A DNA stretch of 9,212 nucleotides, from the NCBI GenBank assembly GCA_002405525.1, contig DHLY01000176.1, positions 1,116 to 10,327 of the forward strand, in the 5' to 3' direction. This document shows positions 6,637 to 9,212 of this stretch, piece by piece. Under the pieces are notes generated by a model. That model was given only the letters and a program-made list of their open reading frames with translations. It was not told the origin of the DNA and did not search any database. Position 1 is the first letter of the stretch, and every line of letters starts with the position of its first letter. The translations under genes and the position numbers were made by a program. Origin of the DNA: Proteobacteria bacterium UBA4656. GTDB lineage: Bacteria > Pseudomonadota > Gammaproteobacteria > Xanthomonadales > Ahniellaceae.

Positions 6637-7163
6637 GCCAGTGCACGCTTCAACCAGGCCCGGCCCAGCCGCAGATCGCGCTCGATCGTACCCAGCGACA
6701 CGCCGAGCAGGTCCGCGATCTCCGGCTGGGTAAGGCCGCCGAACACCGTCAGCTCCAGCACTTGCGCCTGACGGCCGCTCTGCGCGCGCAGCGACCCGAG
6801 TGCCGCGTCCAGGGCGATCAGGTCGCTGGCGTCGGGCTCGCCATCGCCGGACTGCGTGTCGAGCGTCACTTGAACGCCATTGCGCTTACCCGCCAGCCGA
6901 GCGCGCGCATGGTCGAGCAGGATACGGCGCATCAGCAGGGCGGCGATGGCCAACATGTGTGCGCGATCGTTGAAGGGCCCTGCGCATTCGCGCAGGCGCA
7001 GGTAGGCTTCGTTGGCGAGATCGGTAGGGCGCAGCGTGTGATCGTCACGCTCGTTGCGCAGCTTCTGCGCGGCGAGCTTGCGCAGCCCCGCATAGACCTG
7101 CTCGATGACCCGCGCCTGCTGGTCGGCGTCGCAGTCTGCCCATCGCGCCAGCAGCGCATCCAT
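6630..7163 (-). CDS. ECF-type RNA polymerase sigma factor (TIGR02999/ECF43-like, kinase-associated)
   Basis: The protein has 177 residues from ATG 7163. A GTG at 7190 would add VNDVPLGSG and fits family N-termini about as well. Neither has a strong ribosome binding site. Region 2 covers about 1-92: LLARW near the start, then YAGLRKLAAQKLRNERDDHTLRPTDLANEAYLRL at about 24-57. Region 4 covers about 113-172, with a helix-turn-helix in LTQPEIADLLGVSLGTIERD (144-163). The HTL-P-DL--EAYLRL motif is characteristic of the Sigma70_ECF/TIGR02999 group, which often sits beside Ser/Thr kinases. No anti-sigma factor is present; the next gene is the kinase, overlapping by 7 bp. Thr47 occupies the position where ordinary ECF factors carry an acidic residue, which suggests control by phosphorylation. 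The regulon is unknown. Confidence 0.92.
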   Translation of the reverse strand: MDALLARWADCDADQQARVIEQVYAGLRKLAAQKLRNERDDHTLRPTDLANEAYLRLRECAGPFNDRAHMLAIAALLMRRILLDHARARLAGKRNGVQVTLDTQSGDGEPDASDLIALDAALGSLRAQSGRQAQVLELTVFGGLTQPEIADLLGVSLGTIERDLRLGRAWLKRALAC

Positions 7164-7319
7164 GCCCGACCCGAGCGGCACATCGTTCACTGTTCTGCGA
7201 TTCCAGGCTGCGAGGACGACAGGGCCAAGGATAGCAACGGCAACTGCCGCAGCGCACAGCACGGTCGGCAAGAGGCAAGCGCCAACCCCGCGCTGTCCTC
7301 AGCTTGCACCATCCCGACC

Positions 7320-7368
7320 ATCCGGGACTGTCGTGATTCGATCGTTGGAATGGCGGCCCGTCCCGGAT
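7320..7368. repeat. Inverted GTCCCGGAT pair in the intergenic region
   Basis: ATCCGGGAC at 7320-7328 and GTCCCGGAT at 7360-7368 are exact inverses. The second lies in the loop of a GGCGGC/GCCGCC hairpin (7352-7357/7370-7375). Two further direct copies sit at 7402-7410 and 7427-7435 within a 25-bp tandem repeat. I see no credible gene and no clear promoter between the sigma-factor start and 7454. Confidence 0.5.
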
Positions 7369-7395
7369 CGCCGCCCGACTGAGCGGCTGCAGACC

Positions 7396-7445
7396 ATGGC
7401 TGTCCCGGATTACCCCCTTGATGGCTGTCCCGGATTACCCCTTTG
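7396..7445. repeat. Two-copy 25-bp tandem repeat downstream of the lipoprotein gene
   Basis: ATGGCTGTCCCGGATTACCC begins at 7396 and again at 7421. The full 25-bp units differ at one position. The repeat ends about 10 bp before the lipoprotein stop codon (7455). It may be a remnant of a repetitive extragenic family or a duplicated protein-binding site. Confidence 0.75.
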
Positions 7446-7454
7446 CCGGCGTGG

Positions 7455-9110
7455 TCAGGGCGGGCTGGGCGTCGTCGGGGACGTTCGATCGGGCAGGAAG
7501 TTCTGCAGCACCGCGTCGATGTCGCTGCTGGTGATGGTGGGATCGAACTCCACGTCGAAGCGTCTGCCGCCATCCGTGCTGGACAACATGCGGCCGTCGG
7601 CGCAGAGGGCGAAGATCAGCGTGTCGCTGGAGATGTTGCCGCGCAGGCGATCGCAGCCCATCGGCAATTTGCCGTGATCCGTGAACGTCCTGCCGTTGTC
7701 GCTGCTGATCTGCAGCGCGACCGTCTCGTGCTGCTTCCAGCCGCCGAACAGGCTGAACGAGGCCGCGGCGCCGGGGGCGAGGAAGCGCAGGTCCTCGAAC
7801 ACGTACGGCGTGCCGCGCGCCGGCGAGAGCGTGCGTGTCGGGATCGCCGTGCGTTTCCAGGTCCGCCCGCCATCCGTCGAGAGCTGCGGTGACTCCTCGC
7901 CGGACCAGGCGTCGTAGGGCACGCCGACGACGATGCCGTTCGCCTGGCGGACCAGGCGCGTGAACTCCACGCCCTCGCCCTCGACCCATCGCGACTGCCC
8001 TGGAGCGCGACGCAGCTGCTTGCCGTCCATGAGCACGACCAGCGTTCCGTCCGCTTCACGCAGGACGTAGGGGAAGCTCACGCTGAAGAAGAAGCCGGGC
8101 TTCTCGCGGGGAAGACTGTGTTCCTGATTCCAGGTCAGGCCGTCGTCGCCTGACGCGTAGATGCGCAATTGGTCGCGACGCAGCACGAAGCCGACCAGGG
8201 TGCCCGGTTCGGCTTCCAGCAGCTCGAACACCGACCCGGCGGCGTCCGGCAGTCGGCGCGCGTCGAAGGCGGTGAACGGCGGTTGCGAGATATAGACCAC
8301 GCCGCCCTGCCCGCCCAGCGCGACGCTGCCATCGCTGCGCCGCGTGCCGCTGTAGATCTCGTGATCGCCCGGCAGGGAGTGCCGGGACCACTCGCCGCTG
8401 GTGCTGCGCCGGTAGACCTGGCCGAGGCGGCCGAAGCTGAGCAGTTCGCCCGTGGCACCCACGGTGATCGCATCACGCGGAAGGCCGTGCTCGCGAATCT
8501 TGTCCATGATGGCGTCGCGCACGGCGTCGAACGCATCGGGGTTCCAGCCCAGTTCCTGGTCGGATGTCAGCATGCCCATCCGCTGCGGCAGTCGATCGCG
8601 GATGAAGGACGCGAACTCCGCGCGCTTGTCGGAGCGCGTCACCACGTACCGCCGGCTCACGCCGGTTTCGGTCTGGACCGACTCCAGTGGCTGTGCGACC
8701 AATGTGCCCAGATTGGTCAGCCGGCCGGTCTCGACATTGAACGTGCCCAAGAAACCCGGGATTTCCGCGCGAAGGCGATAGGTGAAGTCCCCGGTATTGA
8801 GGAAGGACTGAAGCACGACCAGTCGGTACCGCCCGGGCGGGAGTGCGCCGACGAAGACGTCGGTACCGAGGTCCGGGCTGTCGAGCGCTTCCAGGTACAA
8901 GGGCTCGGCGCCGGGGCGCTGCTCGACCAGGAAGATCGCGGTCCAGTTCCACAGCATGTCGGAGAGGCGCTCACTGTTGCTGACGACCTGCACCGCCACC
9001 AGTCCTGCATTCGCGGGGACCTTGGCGTCGGGGCTTTCCAGCGACACCGACGGGGCGGTCGCGCAACCGGCCAGGAGCAAGCTCAGGAGAAAGGCGCCGA
9101 TCAATCGCAT
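7455..9110 (-). CDS. Outer-membrane-type lipoprotein with Asp-box (BNR) repeats
   Basis: The protein has 551 residues from ATG 9110, with AGGGAG 6 nt upstream. The N-terminus MRLIGAFLLSLLLAGC carries a lipobox with the lipidated Cys at 16. Ala at the next position, not Asp, predicts sorting to the outer membrane. Residues about 35-145 form a beta-rich domain with GALPPGRYRLVVLQSF (88-103), unlike any named family I can assign. Residues about 210-520 contain four Asp-box motifs, S-D-G-TW or close: SGDDGLTW (320-327), STDGGRTW (411-418), SSDNGRTF (469-476) and STDGGRRF (511-518). These mark a sialidase-like beta-propeller fold, used by many non-enzymatic proteins. The sialidase Arg triad cannot be judged by eye, so no enzyme activity is claimed. 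A Pro/Thr/Ser-rich tail ends the protein. It appears to be transcribed alone, 291 bp from the sigma factor's ATG. Confidence 0.92.
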   Translation of the reverse strand: MRLIGAFLLSLLLAGCATAPSVSLESPDAKVPANAGLVAVQVVSNSERLSDMLWNWTAIFLVEQRPGAEPLYLEALDSPDLGTDVFVGALPPGRYRLVVLQSFLNTGDFTYRLRAEIPGFLGTFNVETGRLTNLGTLVAQPLESVQTETGVSRRYVVTRSDKRAEFASFIRDRLPQRMGMLTSDQELGWNPDAFDAVRDAIMDKIREHGLPRDAITVGATGELLSFGRLGQVYRRSTSGEWSRHSLPGDHEIYSGTRRSDGSVALGGQGGVVYISQPPFTAFDARRLPDAAGSVFELLEAEPGTLVGFVLRRDQLRIYASGDDGLTWNQEHSLPREKPGFFFSVSFPYVLREADGTLVVLMDGKQLRRAPGQSRWVEGEGVEFTRLVRQANGIVVGVPYDAWSGEESPQLSTDGGRTWKRTAIPTRTLSPARGTPYVFEDLRFLAPGAAASFSLFGGWKQHETVALQISSDNGRTFTDHGKLPMGCDRLRGNISSDTLIFALCADGRMLSSTDGGRRFDVEFDPTITSSDIDAVLQNFLPDRTSPTTPSPP

Positions 9111-9116
9111 GAAAAA

Positions 9117-9122
9117 CTCCCT
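9117..9122 (-). promoter_or_regulatory. Ribosome binding site of the lipoprotein gene
   Basis: Minus-strand AGGGAG lies 6 nt upstream of the ATG at 9110 and supports that start. The remaining 9123-9212 is probably leader and promoter; I see no confident -35/-10 pair. Confidence 0.7.
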
Positions 9123-9212
9123 GGATGAAAGAAATCGTGTTCCCCGTGCCCACAGCTTACCTCACAGCCTGTTGAGAATAGCCCCTTCCGCCTGACGTTT
9201 CCCCTGTTTTTC

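Noticed and set aside
7164..7271. N-terminal extension of the sigma factor with a hydrophobic stretch (MPTVLCAAAVAVAILGPVVL)
   Set aside because: It looks like a membrane segment, but ECF factors of this type start just before the LL-RW motif and no ribosome binding site supports the ATG at 7271. It is most likely non-coding, although a GTG start at 7190 remains possible.
7455..9110. Annotation as an exo-alpha-sialidase
   Set aside because: Asp-boxes alone mark the fold. No sialidase FRIP motif or catalytic set could be identified by eye.

Overview
The window is GC-rich DNA, most likely from a gammaproteobacterium of the Lysobacterales (Xanthomonadales), for example the Rhodanobacteraceae or Lysobacteraceae. 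Three things suggest this: an ECF sigma factor paired with a Ser/Thr kinase-TPR protein, a secreted protein ending in a short ..FTDGFEAP tail, and the base composition. This placement is inference and no marker gene is present. All five protein genes I support lie on the minus strand, so transcription runs from high to low coordinates.

From the right: 9110-7455 encodes an outer-membrane-type lipoprotein with Asp-box (BNR) repeats. A 264-291 bp intergenic stretch (depending on the sigma-factor start) carries short GTCCCGGAT repeats. Next comes a two-gene operon: an ECF sigma factor of the TIGR02999/ECF43 type (7163-6630) overlapping by 7 bp a 900-residue transmembrane Ser/Thr kinase with a TPR-rich C-terminal half (6636-3934). 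The pair looks like a phosphorylation-controlled transcription module. Its target is not visible here.

Then comes a secreted protein of about 894 residues (3469-785) built from 12 recognisable units of about 59 residues (177 bp). They are followed by a bacterial Ig-like domain and the FTDGFEAP tail. At the left edge, 143-1 is the start of another exported protein, cut by the window.

The most unusual feature is a pair of related non-coding elements, A (213-535) and B (3610-3881), in opposite orientation on either side of the repeat-protein gene. They align base for base except for one 51-bp segment present only in A. Each has terminal inverted repeats and two nested-hairpin modules. The stems differ between copies by paired, compensatory changes. 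The 51-bp segment holds two perfect hairpins with GGA in the loop, and one matches 10 bases of the CsrA/RsmA high-affinity consensus. No transposase lies in the window, so A and B are best described as MITE-like or large REP-like elements.
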